A stretch of DNA of 64,000 bases from Saccharospirillum sp. (GCA_018402545.1 JAGYIL010000001.1:2108001-2172000), one strand, 5' to 3'. Shown: positions 50,605-59,417, counted from the first letter of the stretch. A program made the numbers and translations. Notes: a model not told the origin generated them from the letters alone.

Positions 50605-52266
50605 ATGTACCTGTACGATTCGTTCGATCAAAAAGTGGTCGATGAACGCGTTGCCCAGTTTAGAGAGCAAACTGAGCGCTACCTCGACGGCAAAATCGCC
50701 GATGACGAGTTCCTGCCGCTGCGCCTGCAAAATGGCCTGTATATCCAGCGCCATGCGCCAATGCTGCGCATCGCCATCCCCTATGGCTTGCTGTCTTCCC
50801 GGCAGCTCTATCGTCTGGCCGACCTGACTGAACAGTACGACAAAGGCTATGCTCATTTCACGACGCGCCAGAACATCCAGTTCAATTGGCCCGCCCTGGA
50901 AGACGTGCCCGACATACTGGCGGGCCTGGCCGAGGTGCAGATGCACGCCATTCAAACCTCGGGCAACTGCATTCGCAACACCACCACCGACCAGTTCGCC
51001 GGTGTGTTGCGGGATGAAATTGCCGACCCGCGCCCCTGGTGCGAGCTGATTCGCCAATGGTCGACCCTACACCCCGAATTCGCCTTCCTGCCGCGCAAGT
51101 TCAAGATTGCCGTCAATGCCAGCCCGGATTCAGATCGGGCAGCCGTCCGGTTTCACGACATTGGCCTGGAACTGGTACGAAACGAAACCGGGGATATCGG
51201 GTTTCGCGTGTTTGTCGGCGGTGGCCTCGGCCGTACGCCGCTGGTGGGCCAAAACGTCCGCGATTACCTGCCAGCCAGGCATTTGCTGACTTACCTCGAT
51301 GCCATCCTGCGGGTCTACAACCTGAACGGCCGGCGCGACAACAAATTCAAGGCGCGGATCAAGATCCTGGTTAAAGCGCTGGGCGTAGACGCCTTCCGTG
51401 ATCGGGTTGAGGCTGAATGGGCCCACCTGAAAGACGGCCCGGGCACTTTGACCGAGGCTGAAATCGAGCGCGTAGGCAAGCACTTCGTCGACCCGGATTA
51501 CGCCGAACTGAGTGATGCCGACGCTGTGCTGGCCGAACAGAAAGACGCCCACCCAGGCTTCGGCCGCTGGCTGGAACGCAATGTCACTGGACACAAAAAA
51601 CCGGGCTACGCGGCCGTTACCCTGTCACTCAAGAAGGTGGGTTATGCCCCGGGCGACTGCACCTCGGGCCAAATGCGCGCGGCTGCTCAACTGGCCGATG
51701 CATTCTCACTGGGCGGATTGCGCGTTAGCCACGAACAAAACCTGATCCTGGCCGATGTGCGTCAGGATCAGCTGTTCGATCTCTGGGAAGCTGCCAAACA
51801 ACATGGCTTCGCCACCCCAACCATTGGCACCCTGACCGACGTGATCTGCTGCCCCGGTGGCGACTACTGCGCTCTGGCCAACGCCAAGTCAATCCCGATT
51901 GCCGAGGCGATTCAGGCTCAGTTTGATGATCTGGATTATCTGTTTGATCTGGGCGACATCGACCTTAACATTTCCGGCTGCATGAACGCCTGTGGTCACC
52001 ACCACATTGGTAATATCGGCATTCTCGGTGTGGATAAAAAAGGCGAAGAGTTCTACCAGGTATCGCTCGGTGGCGACTCCGGGCTGAATGCCCGGGTTGG
52101 CAAGATCCTCGGACCGTCGTTCAAGGCCGACGAAGTGCCCGCCGTGGTCGACAAGGTCATTCAGGTCTATGTTGACCACCGCCGACCCGACGAAGCCTTT
52201 ATCGATACCGTTGACCGAATTGGCATCGAGCCGTTCAAGGAGCGTGTTTATGCAAAATCTCATTAA
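50605..52266 (+). CDS. cysI: Sulfite reductase hemoprotein (nitrite/sulfite reductase family)
   Basis: Siroheme/[4Fe-4S] enzyme reducing sulfite to sulfide in cysteine synthesis (553 aa). Two ferredoxin-like domains are followed by cluster ligands Cys416 and Cys422 (CCPGGDYC) and Cys459 and Cys463 (GCMNACGHH). The arrangement with a DUF934 gene overlapping the 3' end is typical of the ferredoxin-type sulfite reductase of pseudomonads, with no CysJ flavoprotein. cysH and cysB are about 12 kb downstream. A nitrite reductase role is possible but less likely from context. Confidence 0.9.
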   Translation: MYLYDSFDQKVVDERVAQFREQTERYLDGKIADDEFLPLRLQNGLYIQRHAPMLRIAIPYGLLSSRQLYRLADLTEQYDKGYAHFTTRQNIQFNWPALEDVPDILAGLAEVQMHAIQTSGNCIRNTTTDQFAGVLRDEIADPRPWCELIRQWSTLHPEFAFLPRKFKIAVNASPDSDRAAVRFHDIGLELVRNETGDIGFRVFVGGGLGRTPLVGQNVRDYLPARHLLTYLDAILRVYNLNGRRDNKFKARIKILVKALGVDAFRDRVEAEWAHLKDGPGTLTEAEIERVGKHFVDPDYAELSDADAVLAEQKDAHPGFGRWLERNVTGHKKPGYAAVTLSLKKVGYAPGDCTSGQMRAAAQLADAFSLGGLRVSHEQNLILADVRQDQLFDLWEAAKQHGFATPTIGTLTDVICCPGGDYCALANAKSIPIAEAIQAQFDDLDYLFDLGDIDLNISGCMNACGHHHIGNIGILGVDKKGEEFYQVSLGGDSGLNARVGKILGPSFKADEVPAVVDKVIQVYVDHRRPDEAFIDTVDRIGIEPFKERVYAKSH

Positions 52267-52732
52267 AGACGGCCAGCGCCAGGACGACCCCTGGACACTC
52301 GTTGAAGACGACGCGCCCCTGCCGGCCCAAGGCCCGATCATTCTGCCTTTGGCTCTCTACCTGGCTCAAAAGGCCGAATGGGACGCTTCCGATCGCGACA
52401 TCGGTGTCTGGCTGAACGATGAACAGATGGCAGAGGACGTGACTGGCAGCCTGGACAACCTGGCACTGATTGCACTGCGCTTTCCCAAGTTCGCCGATGG
52501 CCGGGGCTTCTCCAAAGCCCGCCTGCTGCGCGAACGCTATGGCTATTCCGGTGAGCTTCGGGCCATTGGCGACTTTTTGCCGGATCAGGTGTTCTATATG
52601 GGTCGCTGCGGCATCAACGCCTTTGCCTGCCGAACCGACGATGAAGCGTCGATCGCGCTGGCTCTGCTGACTCCTTTCAGTGTTCGTTACCAGAGCGGAA
52701 CCGACAGCACCGCTTTATTCGAACATCGCTGA
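52250..52732 (+). CDS. DUF934 protein associated with sulfite reductase
   Basis: A 160-aa protein of the DUF934 family, almost always encoded directly after this type of cysI and thought to assist the reductase. ALRFPKFADGRGFSKARLLRERYGYSGELRA, seen in short pieces here (FPKFADGRG, LRERYGY), is the family signature, along with GDFLPDQVFYM. ATG at 52250 has AAGGAGC upstream and overlaps cysI by 17 bases. Its biochemical role is unproven. Confidence 0.87.
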   Translation: MQNLIKDGQRQDDPWTLVEDDAPLPAQGPIILPLALYLAQKAEWDASDRDIGVWLNDEQMAEDVTGSLDNLALIALRFPKFADGRGFSKARLLRERYGYSGELRAIGDFLPDQVFYMGRCGINAFACRTDDEASIALALLTPFSVRYQSGTDSTALFEHR

Positions 52733-52767
52733 CGCGCTTCCCCGACCTCACACCAGCTTCCCCGACC

Positions 52768-52794
52768 AGGCCCTCTCAGCAGGGCCTTTTTTTT
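52768..52794 (+). terminator. Terminator of the cysI-DUF934 operon
   Basis: AGGCCCT and AGGGCCT form a 7-bp stem with a 6-base loop followed by eight T residues. It isolates the cysI operon from sulA. Confidence 0.92.
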
Positions 52795-52856
52795 GCCTTG
52801 CCAGCCAGAAAATCAGCCATCACTACTGCAAAGACACCAACTCGATCACAAAAAAG

Positions 52857-52885
52857 TTGACGACACCCGAATCACTGTATATAAC
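52857..52885 (+). promoter_or_regulatory. Sigma-70 promoter of sulA
   Basis: TTGACG (52857-52862) and TATAAC (52880-52885) are exactly 17 bases apart, each 5/6 to consensus. The -10 box lies inside the first LexA site, so LexA binding would block RNA polymerase. Confidence 0.85.
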
Positions 52886-52909
52886 TACAGTTACTGTATA
52901 GATGAACAG
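52875..52909 (+). promoter_or_regulatory. Two tandem LexA boxes controlling sulA
   Basis: CTGTATATAACTACAG (52875-52890) and CTGTATAGATGAACAG (52894-52909) both fit CTGT-N8-ACAG and are three bases apart. The first is nearly the ideal SOS box. Two adjacent sites imply tight repression and strong induction after DNA damage. Confidence 0.92.
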
Positions 52910-52925
52910 TAACCAGGAGGCCGTC

Positions 52926-53483
52926 ATGTCCGCAACCGCACAGATCACTCAGACCGAAATCGACCGTCACACTCCCGTCTGGCGCAACCGGGCAACGCGG
53001 CCACAGCCACATCACGGCCGGGCAGCTGCTGACGCGCTGACAATGAGCACCCTGACGGAAGTCTTCTGTCAGTCAGAAGGGTTGCGGCAATTGCAGCTGC
53101 TGGTCCCTGTGCTGGCGCAATTGAGCCAGAAGAAACAATGGATTACCTTTATCGCACCACCCTGCCTGCCGAATGAACGTGCGCTGGCCCGTGCTGGCGT
53201 TGATACCCGCAAGGTTCAGATCATTCATACCCGCACCATCAGAGATTACTGGAAAACGCTGGACGACGTGCTGCACAACGGACAGAGCAGCGCTGTGCTG
53301 TGCTGGCCCCCACAGGGCGAATACAACGATGCCAGGCGCGCGCAGATGAAACAGACGGGTGACAACAGTGATACGCTGGTGTTCGTGTTTCGGCCCTTCG
53401 GCAAAACGCGTTCCGAGGCCGTAAACGACACCGACAAGACGGCAATACCCAACGATGAACGCCAACTGGCCCTGGCATTCTAA
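52926..53483 (+). CDS. sulA: SOS cell division inhibitor SulA
   Basis: SulA-like protein (185 aa) that blocks FtsZ polymerisation during the SOS response. The central part shows the RecA-like SulA fold: EGLRQLQLLVPVLAQLSQ, WITFIAPP, and VQIIHTRTIRDYWKTLD, shown as short cores. ATG at 52926 follows AGGAGG at 5-base spacing; an upstream in-frame ATG at 52902 lies within the LexA box and is rejected. The extended N-terminus (about 40 residues) is poorly conserved. It is not next to lexA, unlike in Pseudomonas. Confidence 0.88.
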   Translation: MSATAQITQTEIDRHTPVWRNRATRPQPHHGRAAADALTMSTLTEVFCQSEGLRQLQLLVPVLAQLSQKKQWITFIAPPCLPNERALARAGVDTRKVQIIHTRTIRDYWKTLDDVLHNGQSSAVLCWPPQGEYNDARRAQMKQTGDNSDTLVFVFRPFGKTRSEAVNDTDKTAIPNDERQLALAF

Positions 53484-53585
53484 TACCACTGACGAACTTA
53501 ATGCAGTTTATGAAGAAAGTGGTTTGAAAAGGATGTGCAGAAGGGCTGGCAAAAGCTGAAGGTTAGTAAGCGCTATGGCTGAAAC

Positions 53586-53673
53586 TGGTGCCCGGAGCCG
53601 GAATCGAACCGGCACGGCCGCAATGGCCGAGGGATTTTAAGTCCCTTGTGTCTACCAATTTCACCATCCGGGC
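53586..53673 (-). tRNA. tRNA-Leu (TAA)
   Basis: Class II cloverleaf with a long variable arm and anticodon TAA (GGGACTTAAAATCCC), encoded CCA. It is the last gene of the Gly-Cys-Leu run downstream of pgsA, matching glyW-cysT-leuZ in E. coli. Confidence 0.96.
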
Positions 53674-53761
53674 GAATCGAGGACTGTATCAGTGCGGTCA
53701 CGATGCCGCGGATATTGCAGAACCCTGACTAGGGTTATTTAGCCACTTCCGAGTGAGGAAA

Positions 53762-53835
53762 TGGAGGCTGGAGTCGGAATCGAACCGGCGTACACGGAGT
53801 TGCAGTCCGCTGCATGACCACTCTGCCATCCAGCC
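53762..53835 (-). tRNA. tRNA-Cys (GCA)
   Basis: Cloverleaf of 74 bases with anticodon GCA (GCGGACTGCAACTCCG), discriminator U and encoded CCA. Middle gene of the Gly-Cys-Leu set. Confidence 0.96.
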
Positions 53836-53870
53836 TTTACAGGCTTGCCCTATAGAAGAGCCTTTCTATT

Positions 53871-53892
53871 TGGAGCGGGAAACGAGATTCAA
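53871..53892 (-). repeat. Detached copy of the tRNA-Gly 3' end
   Basis: The 20 bases at 53871-53890 are identical to 53935-53954, the last 20 bases of the intact tRNA-Gly including CCA. The copy lies 64 bases downstream in the direction of transcription, and one base is missing just beyond the match. The 44 bases between the copies are unrelated to a tRNA. It may be a recombination scar or the remains of a second tRNA-Gly. Confidence 0.85.
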
Positions 53893-53934
53893 CTGGCCGG
53901 CATCCCGGTCGTGACCCTCGGGTCGCGCTTCAAT

Positions 53935-54009
53935 TGGAGCGGGAAACGAGATTCGAACTCGCGACCCCAACCTTGGCAAGGTTGTGCTCTACCACTGAGC
54001 TATTCCCGC
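53935..54009 (-). tRNA. tRNA-Gly (GCC)
   Basis: Intact cloverleaf of 75 bases with anticodon GCC (CAACCTTGCCAAGGTTG) and encoded CCA. It is flanked on both sides by partial copies of itself. Confidence 0.96.
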
Positions 54010-54074
54010 TTTACTACCCATTACCAATGATAATGCACCAACACTGTCCGGCTGAATGAGGCTTCTGCGAAGCC

Positions 54075-54145
54075 TGAACTCGCGAGACTGCGCGTCCCGC
54101 CCCAACCTCGGACAAGGTTGTGCTCTACCACTGAGCTATTCCCGC
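54075..54145 (-). pseudogene. tRNA-Gly pseudogene, 5' half preserved
   Basis: The 39 bases at 54113-54151 are identical to 53977-54015, covering the five bases upstream, the acceptor 5' strand, D arm and the start of the anticodon arm of tRNA-Gly. The anticodon loop then has eight bases (TTGTCCGA instead of TTGCCAA). A short insertion follows, part of the T arm (CTCGCGAGTTC) is present, and the acceptor 3' strand is missing. It cannot fold as a complete tRNA. It may still be transcribed with the following tRNAs. Confidence 0.8.
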
Positions 54146-54304
54146 TTTACTGCTTCGTTCATCCGGCGCTGGAAACACTACCCAACCCCAATCAACGAGC
54201 GCGCATTCTAAGCATTCGTTTATGGGGCGTCAATTATTTTTCTTTACAATTTAGGCACTTAGCTGACTTTTCCGCCGCGACACCGCCCTGGCTCAGATGA
54301 GCGC

Positions 54305-54874
54305 TCAGGTCTTGGGTCGCAATTCCGGCCAGGCGGCTCGCAAGTAGACGATCATCGACCAGAGGGTCAACACGGCGGATACCTGAAGTGCCAGCAGGCC
54401 CAGATTGGCCAGCCATTCTGCCGAGAGCGCCGTGCGCATGGCAGGATCCTGAGTCAGCAGGATAACGATGGCAACCATTTGCAAAGTGGTTTTAACCTTT
54501 CCCAGCATGTTTACTGCAACACTGGCACGCTTGCCCAGCTCCGCCATCCACTCGCGCAATGCGGAAATGACGATTTCCCGGCCAATAATCACAACCGCCG
54601 GCACGGTCATCCAGATGCTGCTGTGACTTTCGACCAGCACCACCAGCGCAGCCGCTACGATAAGTTTATCGGCTACCGGGTCGAGGAAGGCACCGAAAGG
54701 GGTCATTTGACCCAATTTGCGAGCCAGGTAGCCATCTACCCAATCCGTTATGGCTGCTGCTGTAAATATGACTGCGGCCAGCAGAAACGACCAGCTTTGC
54801 GGCAGGTAGTAGACGACAACGACGACAGGAATCATCAGAATCCTGAACAGCGTTAAGATATTCGGTATGTTCAT
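54305..54874 (-). CDS. pgsA: CDP-diacylglycerol-glycerol-3-phosphate phosphatidyltransferase PgsA
   Basis: Integral inner-membrane enzyme making phosphatidylglycerophosphate, the precursor of phosphatidylglycerol and cardiolipin (189 aa). The CDP-alcohol phosphotransferase motif DGYLARKLGQMTPFGAFLDPVADK, here in parts (DGYLAR, FGAFLDPVAD), is intact. About five hydrophobic segments. It lies between uvrC and the tRNA cluster, the conserved order. Confidence 0.95.
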   Translation of the reverse strand: MNIPNILTLFRILMIPVVVVVYYLPQSWSFLLAAVIFTAAAITDWVDGYLARKLGQMTPFGAFLDPVADKLIVAAALVVLVESHSSIWMTVPAVVIIGREIVISALREWMAELGKRASVAVNMLGKVKTTLQMVAIVILLTQDPAMRTALSAEWLANLGLLALQVSAVLTLWSMIVYLRAAWPELRPKT

Positions 54875-55018
54875 AGCCTTCCTTTAATGGTGCGGACCAG
54901 CAAGGTCCGCTTTGCGTCCAACGGGCGGAAGGATTCCAGCTTTGTTCCACACTGTAAACCATTGCATGGCCCGGACGGGTACTTTTTTCACAGTCGTTTC
55001 CTGCTGTCCGATGCCGGT

Positions 55019-56851
55019 TCAACGGCTGTGCAGAAATTCATAGATCGATTCCGCCAGCGCCCGGGACACCCCTTTCACCCGGGCTATTTCCTCCTGACTG
55101 GCGGCCTTGACGCCCTGTGCACTGCCAAAATGGCGTATCAGCGCTTTGCGACGCCCGGGGCCCACATTGGGTATTTCATCCAGTAGCGACCCTACTCTGG
55201 CCTTGCTACGCCGGGCCCGGTGGCTGGTAATGGCAAAGCGGTGCGCCTCATCCCGAATATGCTGAATAAGGTGCAGGGCCGGTGCATGGTTCGGCAGCTG
55301 GATAACCTGGTCCGGCGTTTCAAAGAACAGGGTTTCCAGCCCTGGTTTGCGGGTTTCCCCCTTCGCCACGCCCAGCAGGGGGATCGCCACACCCAGCTCA
55401 TCCATGACCTCTCTCGCCATTTTCATCTGGCCTTTGCCGCCGTCAACAATCAACAGATCGGGCAGTTTGGCTTCTTCCTTTTGCAAACGACTGTAGCGAC
55501 GCTCAATCGCCTGGGACATGGCGGCATAGTCGTCACCGGCAGTCACCCCTTCAATGTTGAATTTGCGATACAGGCTCTTGTTTGGGCCGTTCTGGTCGAA
55601 AACAACGCAAGATGCTGTGGTGGCTTCACCGGAACTGTGAGAAATGTCAAAACACTCGATGCGCTCTGGCATTTCCTCCAGCTCCAGCGCCAGCTGCAAG
55701 GCTTCGAAACGCTGCACAACCTGCTGGCGGTGGCTGATGCGTTGCTGCAGTTGTTCCCGGGCATTGGTTTGTGCCAGCTCCAGCCAACGGGCATTGCGCC
55801 CGCGCACTGAACTGCTCAGCGTAATCTTGCGACCAAAATGTTCACACAGCGCCGCTTCCAGCCAGTCTTTATCGGTTACCGGAACATTCAGCACCACACT
55901 TTGCGGGCAATCATCGTGAGTACGCCCAAAATAATACTGACCGAGAAAACTGAGCATGATGGTGGCCGGCTCTTCTTCGATGCCGGGTTTGGGAAAGTAG
56001 CTTTGGCTGCCGAGCAGACGCCCCTGACGAATCATCAGGTAATGCACACAGAGGCCAAGGTCGCCGGATTCCAGCGCAAAGACATCGACATCCCCCCGGT
56101 CGCTGGAGACGTACTGCTGCTCCTGAACTTTGCGTAACACCAGCAACTGGTCACGCACTTCGGCGGCGTTTTCAAAATCCAGTTCGGCTGCCGAGGTGTC
56201 CATTTCCAGTTCCAGGGTCTGAATCAACGTTTGATTCTTACCCTGCAGGAAAGCCCGGGTTTTCTCCAGGTCGGCCTGATACTCCTCTTCACTGACAAAG
56301 CCGACACAGGGCGCCTTGCAGCGCTTGATCTGGTATTGCAAACAGGGGCGTTGCCGGTTGGTGAAGACGCTGTCCTTGCACTGACGCACCTTGAATGCTT
56401 TTTGCAATATCGCCAGAGATTCCCGCACCGCACTGGCATTGGGAAAGGGACCAAAATATTCGGACTTACCGCGTCGGGCACCCCGGTGCACATAGAGCCC
56501 GGGCGATTCGTGTTCGGTCGTCAGTCGGATATAGGGGTAGGATTTGTCGTCTATCAGCAGAATGTTATAGGGCGGTTTGTACTGCTTGATCAGAGTTTGT
56601 TCAAGTAACAGTGCCTCGGTTTCGCTATGGGTAACGGTGGTATCGATGCGCTGGATGCGCGCCACCAGTGCCAGGGTTTTATTGGTTAACCCGCGGCTGC
56701 GAAAATAGCTCGATACCCGATTTTTCAGGTTCTTGGCTTTGCCCACATAAAGCAGCTGGCCGTCGGCATCGTACATGCGATACACACCAGGCCGGGCTGT
56801 CAGATGTTTGAGGTAGGCTTTGTGGTCAAAGGGGTGCGTTGTCTCTGGCAT
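55019..56851 (-). CDS. uvrC: Excinuclease ABC subunit C
   Basis: Makes both incisions in nucleotide excision repair (610 aa). An N-terminal GIY-YIG nuclease (ARPGVYRMY, LLYVGKAKNLKNR), a Cys-rich region (QIKRCKAPCVG), the UVR UvrB-binding motif (LDFENAAEVRDQL), the RNase H-like domain with DGGKGQ, and C-terminal helix-hairpin-helix pairs (IPNVGPGRRKAL) are all present. It follows gacA by eight bases, which suggests the gacA-uvrC operon seen in E. coli and pseudomonads. Confidence 0.97.
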   Translation of the reverse strand: MPETTHPFDHKAYLKHLTARPGVYRMYDADGQLLYVGKAKNLKNRVSSYFRSRGLTNKTLALVARIQRIDTTVTHSETEALLLEQTLIKQYKPPYNILLIDDKSYPYIRLTTEHESPGLYVHRGARRGKSEYFGPFPNASAVRESLAILQKAFKVRQCKDSVFTNRQRPCLQYQIKRCKAPCVGFVSEEEYQADLEKTRAFLQGKNQTLIQTLELEMDTSAAELDFENAAEVRDQLLVLRKVQEQQYVSSDRGDVDVFALESGDLGLCVHYLMIRQGRLLGSQSYFPKPGIEEEPATIMLSFLGQYYFGRTHDDCPQSVVLNVPVTDKDWLEAALCEHFGRKITLSSSVRGRNARWLELAQTNAREQLQQRISHRQQVVQRFEALQLALELEEMPERIECFDISHSSGEATTASCVVFDQNGPNKSLYRKFNIEGVTAGDDYAAMSQAIERRYSRLQKEEAKLPDLLIVDGGKGQMKMAREVMDELGVAIPLLGVAKGETRKPGLETLFFETPDQVIQLPNHAPALHLIQHIRDEAHRFAITSHRARRSKARVGSLLDEIPNVGPGRRKALIRHFGSAQGVKAASQEEIARVKGVSRALAESIYEFLHSR

Positions 56852-56859
56852 AGCCAGGA

Positions 56860-57504
56860 TTATACCATCTCGTTGGGTTCCAGGATGCCATGACGAATGG
56901 CCAGGTGCGTCAGTTCCACATCACTGGAGATACTGAGCTTGTCGAAAATCCGATAGCGATAGGTATTCACCGTCTTAGGGCTCAGGCATAACTTATCGGA
57001 AATTTCCTGAACCTTCTTGCAGGAGCAGATCATCGTGGCAATCTGCATTTCCCGGTCAGACAGTTCCGAGAAAGGTGACCCCCCTGCCCCAACGTTTTGC
57101 AGCGCCAGTTTTTGAGCCACATTGGGGGCCAGATATTTCTGGCCGGCAACCACTGTACGCACGGCCAGCACCATCTCTTCGGACGAGGCGCCTTTGGTCA
57201 GGTAGCCGGCCGCTCCGGCCTGTAACAGGCGCGCAGGAAACGGATCGTCGCCACAGGCGGTAACGGCAATGATGCGGATATCCGGAAACTGACGATGAAT
57301 CTTGCGGGTGGCTTCAATGCCGCCGATGCCGGGCATGCGCACATCCATCATAATGACATCCGGCTCATGCTCTTTGGCAAGACGAATGGCGTCTTCGCCG
57401 CTGGCGCCTTCTTTGATGACTTCAATGCCATCAGCGTCGCCCAGCAACCGGACCAGCCCCATCCGCACTAGATCATGATCGTCTACCACGATTACCTGGA
57501 TCAC
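56860..57504 (-). CDS. gacA: Response regulator GacA/UvrY
   Basis: Two-component regulator (214 aa) of the GacS-GacA/BarA-UvrY system that activates small RNAs antagonising RsmA/CsrA. Receiver domain with phospho-acceptor Asp54 (VIMMDVRMPG), acidic pocket VVDDHDLV, and a C-terminal LuxR-type HTH (LSDREMQIATMI, LSPKTVNTYRYRI). Directly upstream of uvrC, the diagnostic context. The kinase gene is not in the window. The 250 bases upstream contain no gene but include an inverted repeat near 57712-57735. Confidence 0.95.
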   Translation of the reverse strand: MIQVIVVDDHDLVRMGLVRLLGDADGIEVIKEGASGEDAIRLAKEHEPDVIMMDVRMPGIGGIEATRKIHRQFPDIRIIAVTACGDDPFPARLLQAGAAGYLTKGASSEEMVLAVRTVVAGQKYLAPNVAQKLALQNVGAGGSPFSELSDREMQIATMICSCKKVQEISDKLCLSPKTVNTYRYRIFDKLSISSDVELTHLAIRHGILEPNEMV

Positions 57505-57711
57505 GCACCCACCTCAATCGTTAACTGCACTTCTCATCCTGAGGTTTTGTCCGTCCTGGGAAAAAGATACTGTCGAATGGCTCTGAAGGCCTGTGACAGC
57601 AGAGAGGAACCGGCATTGGCCCAGAATACAGACCACCGGAATGCCAGTTCACCCACAGTGGCCCATAATACGGCTCAACCCCATCGGAGAAAAGCACTAT
57701 GTCACTTTTTC

Positions 57712-57735
57712 GTCAACCCACTGACCTGGGTTAAC
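57712..57735. repeat. Inverted repeat between phoH and gacA
   Basis: GTCAACCCA and TGGGTTAAC pair over nine positions (one G-U in RNA) around a 6-base centre. There is no T run next to it on either strand. It lies 20 bases after the phoH stop and could be a weak terminator or a protein-binding site for gacA. Confidence 0.4.
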
Positions 57736-57754
57736 GACATTTACACCGCAGCCA

Positions 57755-59155
57755 CTACAAATGCGATTCCGCATACGCCGCCAGCCGACTGCGCGCAACG
57801 CCCTCGAGCGTAATGGAGCCACCGTGCTCGAACCCCTTGAACCGCTCACTCATGTAGGTCAGTCCTGAACTGGTTGGCCCCAGGTAGGGGGTATCAATCT
57901 GAGCGAGGTTACCCAGGCACACTACCTTGGTACCCTGCCCGGCCCGGGTAATAATGGTCTTGATCTGGTGTGGGGTAAGGTTCTGGGCTTCGTCGACGAT
58001 CATGAAGCTTTGCTGGAAGCTGCGTCCGCGAACAAAATTCAGGCTCTTGAACTGGATGGGCACCTTGGCGCCTACAAAATCCTGACTGCTGCCCGGATCA
58101 AAATCCTCCGCATGCAACGCTTCGAGGTTATCGGTAAAGGCGCCCAGCCAGGGCTGCATTTTCTCGGTCTCGGTTCCCGGTAAAAAGCCGATGTCTTCGT
58201 CCAGCCCACGTGTACTGCGTGTCGCGATGATGCGCTTGTACTGCTTGGTTTCCATCGTCTGTTCAAGAGCACAGGCCAGCGCCAGCATGGTTTTGCCGCT
58301 GCCGGCAGCCCCATTCAGCGCGACCAGATCGATTTCGGGATCGAACAACAGATACATGGCCATGGCCTGATATAAATCGCGCGGGACCATCCCCCAGGCT
58401 TTTTGACGCATCAACACCCCGGTGTTGAGCATTTCTATCGACACCTGAGCGTCTTCCACCCGGTGAATACGGCCAACAAACTCTTTCTGATCGTAAAAAA
58501 ACTGATTGGCATAAAACGGTTCGTTCAGTACTTCCGCCAAAACCGTCTTTTCGATCACATGGTAACGTTCACCTCGAATATTCTGGGGGGCAACGGCTTC
58601 AATCTGCTCCCAAAAACTGCCCTCCAAGGCATGGTAGCCAGTGGTGAGGCTGTCTATATCGGAAATAAGCTGGTCGTTATGGTAGTCCTCAGATTGCAGG
58701 CCGCTGCCTCTGGCTTTGAGGCGCATATTGATGTCTTTGGTAACCAGCACCACCTCCGCTTCCTGATGCTGAGCTTGCAGCGCCAGCAAATCGTTAATGA
58801 TGCGGTTGTCGTTGCTGTGTGCCGGCAGAACAGACGCCGAGGGATCTCTGGGCATCATGATGCTCAGCGTACCCACACTTTGCTGGGTGTGCTGGCGTTC
58901 AATACCGACACCCTCCATGATTTGCTGGGGCGTGGCACCTCCCAGAATCGCGTCGATGGTGCGCACCGACTGGCGAGCATCAGCCGCCAGAGCCGTGCTG
59001 CCAACTTTGAGTTTATCGAGTTCTTCCAGCACCACCATGGGCACCAGAACCTGGTGTTCTTCAAAGTTAAAAACCGCATTGGGGTCGTGGATCAGGACGT
59101 TGGTATCAAGGGCATAGATTTTCGGGTTGGAACCTTCACGAGCAGATGCGTGCAT
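57755..59155 (-). CDS. PIN-PhoH ATPase (PhoH2-type)
   Basis: A 466-aa protein joining a PIN nuclease domain (about 10-145: IYALDTNVLIHDPN, VLEELDKLK) to a C-terminal PhoH ATPase (about 255-460: LNGAAGSGKTMLA, FMIVDEAQNLTP). Such PhoH2 proteins act as RNA unwinding and cleaving enzymes in actinobacteria; the role in gammaproteobacteria is not known. ATG at 59155 follows AGGAGAAG, and the longer reading to 59287 is rejected. No small antitoxin gene is visible upstream. It stands alone between degV and gacA. Confidence 0.9.
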   Translation of the reverse strand: MHASAREGSNPKIYALDTNVLIHDPNAVFNFEEHQVLVPMVVLEELDKLKVGSTALAADARQSVRTIDAILGGATPQQIMEGVGIERQHTQQSVGTLSIMMPRDPSASVLPAHSNDNRIINDLLALQAQHQEAEVVLVTKDINMRLKARGSGLQSEDYHNDQLISDIDSLTTGYHALEGSFWEQIEAVAPQNIRGERYHVIEKTVLAEVLNEPFYANQFFYDQKEFVGRIHRVEDAQVSIEMLNTGVLMRQKAWGMVPRDLYQAMAMYLLFDPEIDLVALNGAAGSGKTMLALACALEQTMETKQYKRIIATRSTRGLDEDIGFLPGTETEKMQPWLGAFTDNLEALHAEDFDPGSSQDFVGAKVPIQFKSLNFVRGRSFQQSFMIVDEAQNLTPHQIKTIITRAGQGTKVVCLGNLAQIDTPYLGPTSSGLTYMSERFKGFEHGGSITLEGVARSRLAAYAESHL

Positions 59156-59417
59156 AACTTCTCCTGGTCGGGACAGCGGAGCAAGCAGGGTTGCTCCAGC
59201 GCGACAGCCATTCTGGTGACCTGGCTGCCCAGACGATATCTGACTGAACAAACGACTTCCCGGCGGGCCTGAACACCCGGCAACCAAGCCTGGCCTGGAG
59301 GCACCGGACCGGTATGAGCGAGCGAGTTCTCCTTTCAGTTGGCACTGTCTCAGAATAGGTGACCCGAGTCTGGTTGTCTCCCCCCCTTTTGCTCAGCGAA
59401 TGAAAAGATCAGGACGT

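Noticed and set aside
53845-54030. 61-codon ORF over tRNA-Gly
   Set aside because: It translates the antisense of the tRNA-Gly and its repeat; the resulting KRDSNSRP-type peptide is a known tRNA artefact.
57755-59155. PIN-PhoH gene as half of a toxin-antitoxin pair
   Set aside because: No small upstream antitoxin ORF with a ribosome binding site could be found in 59156-59417.
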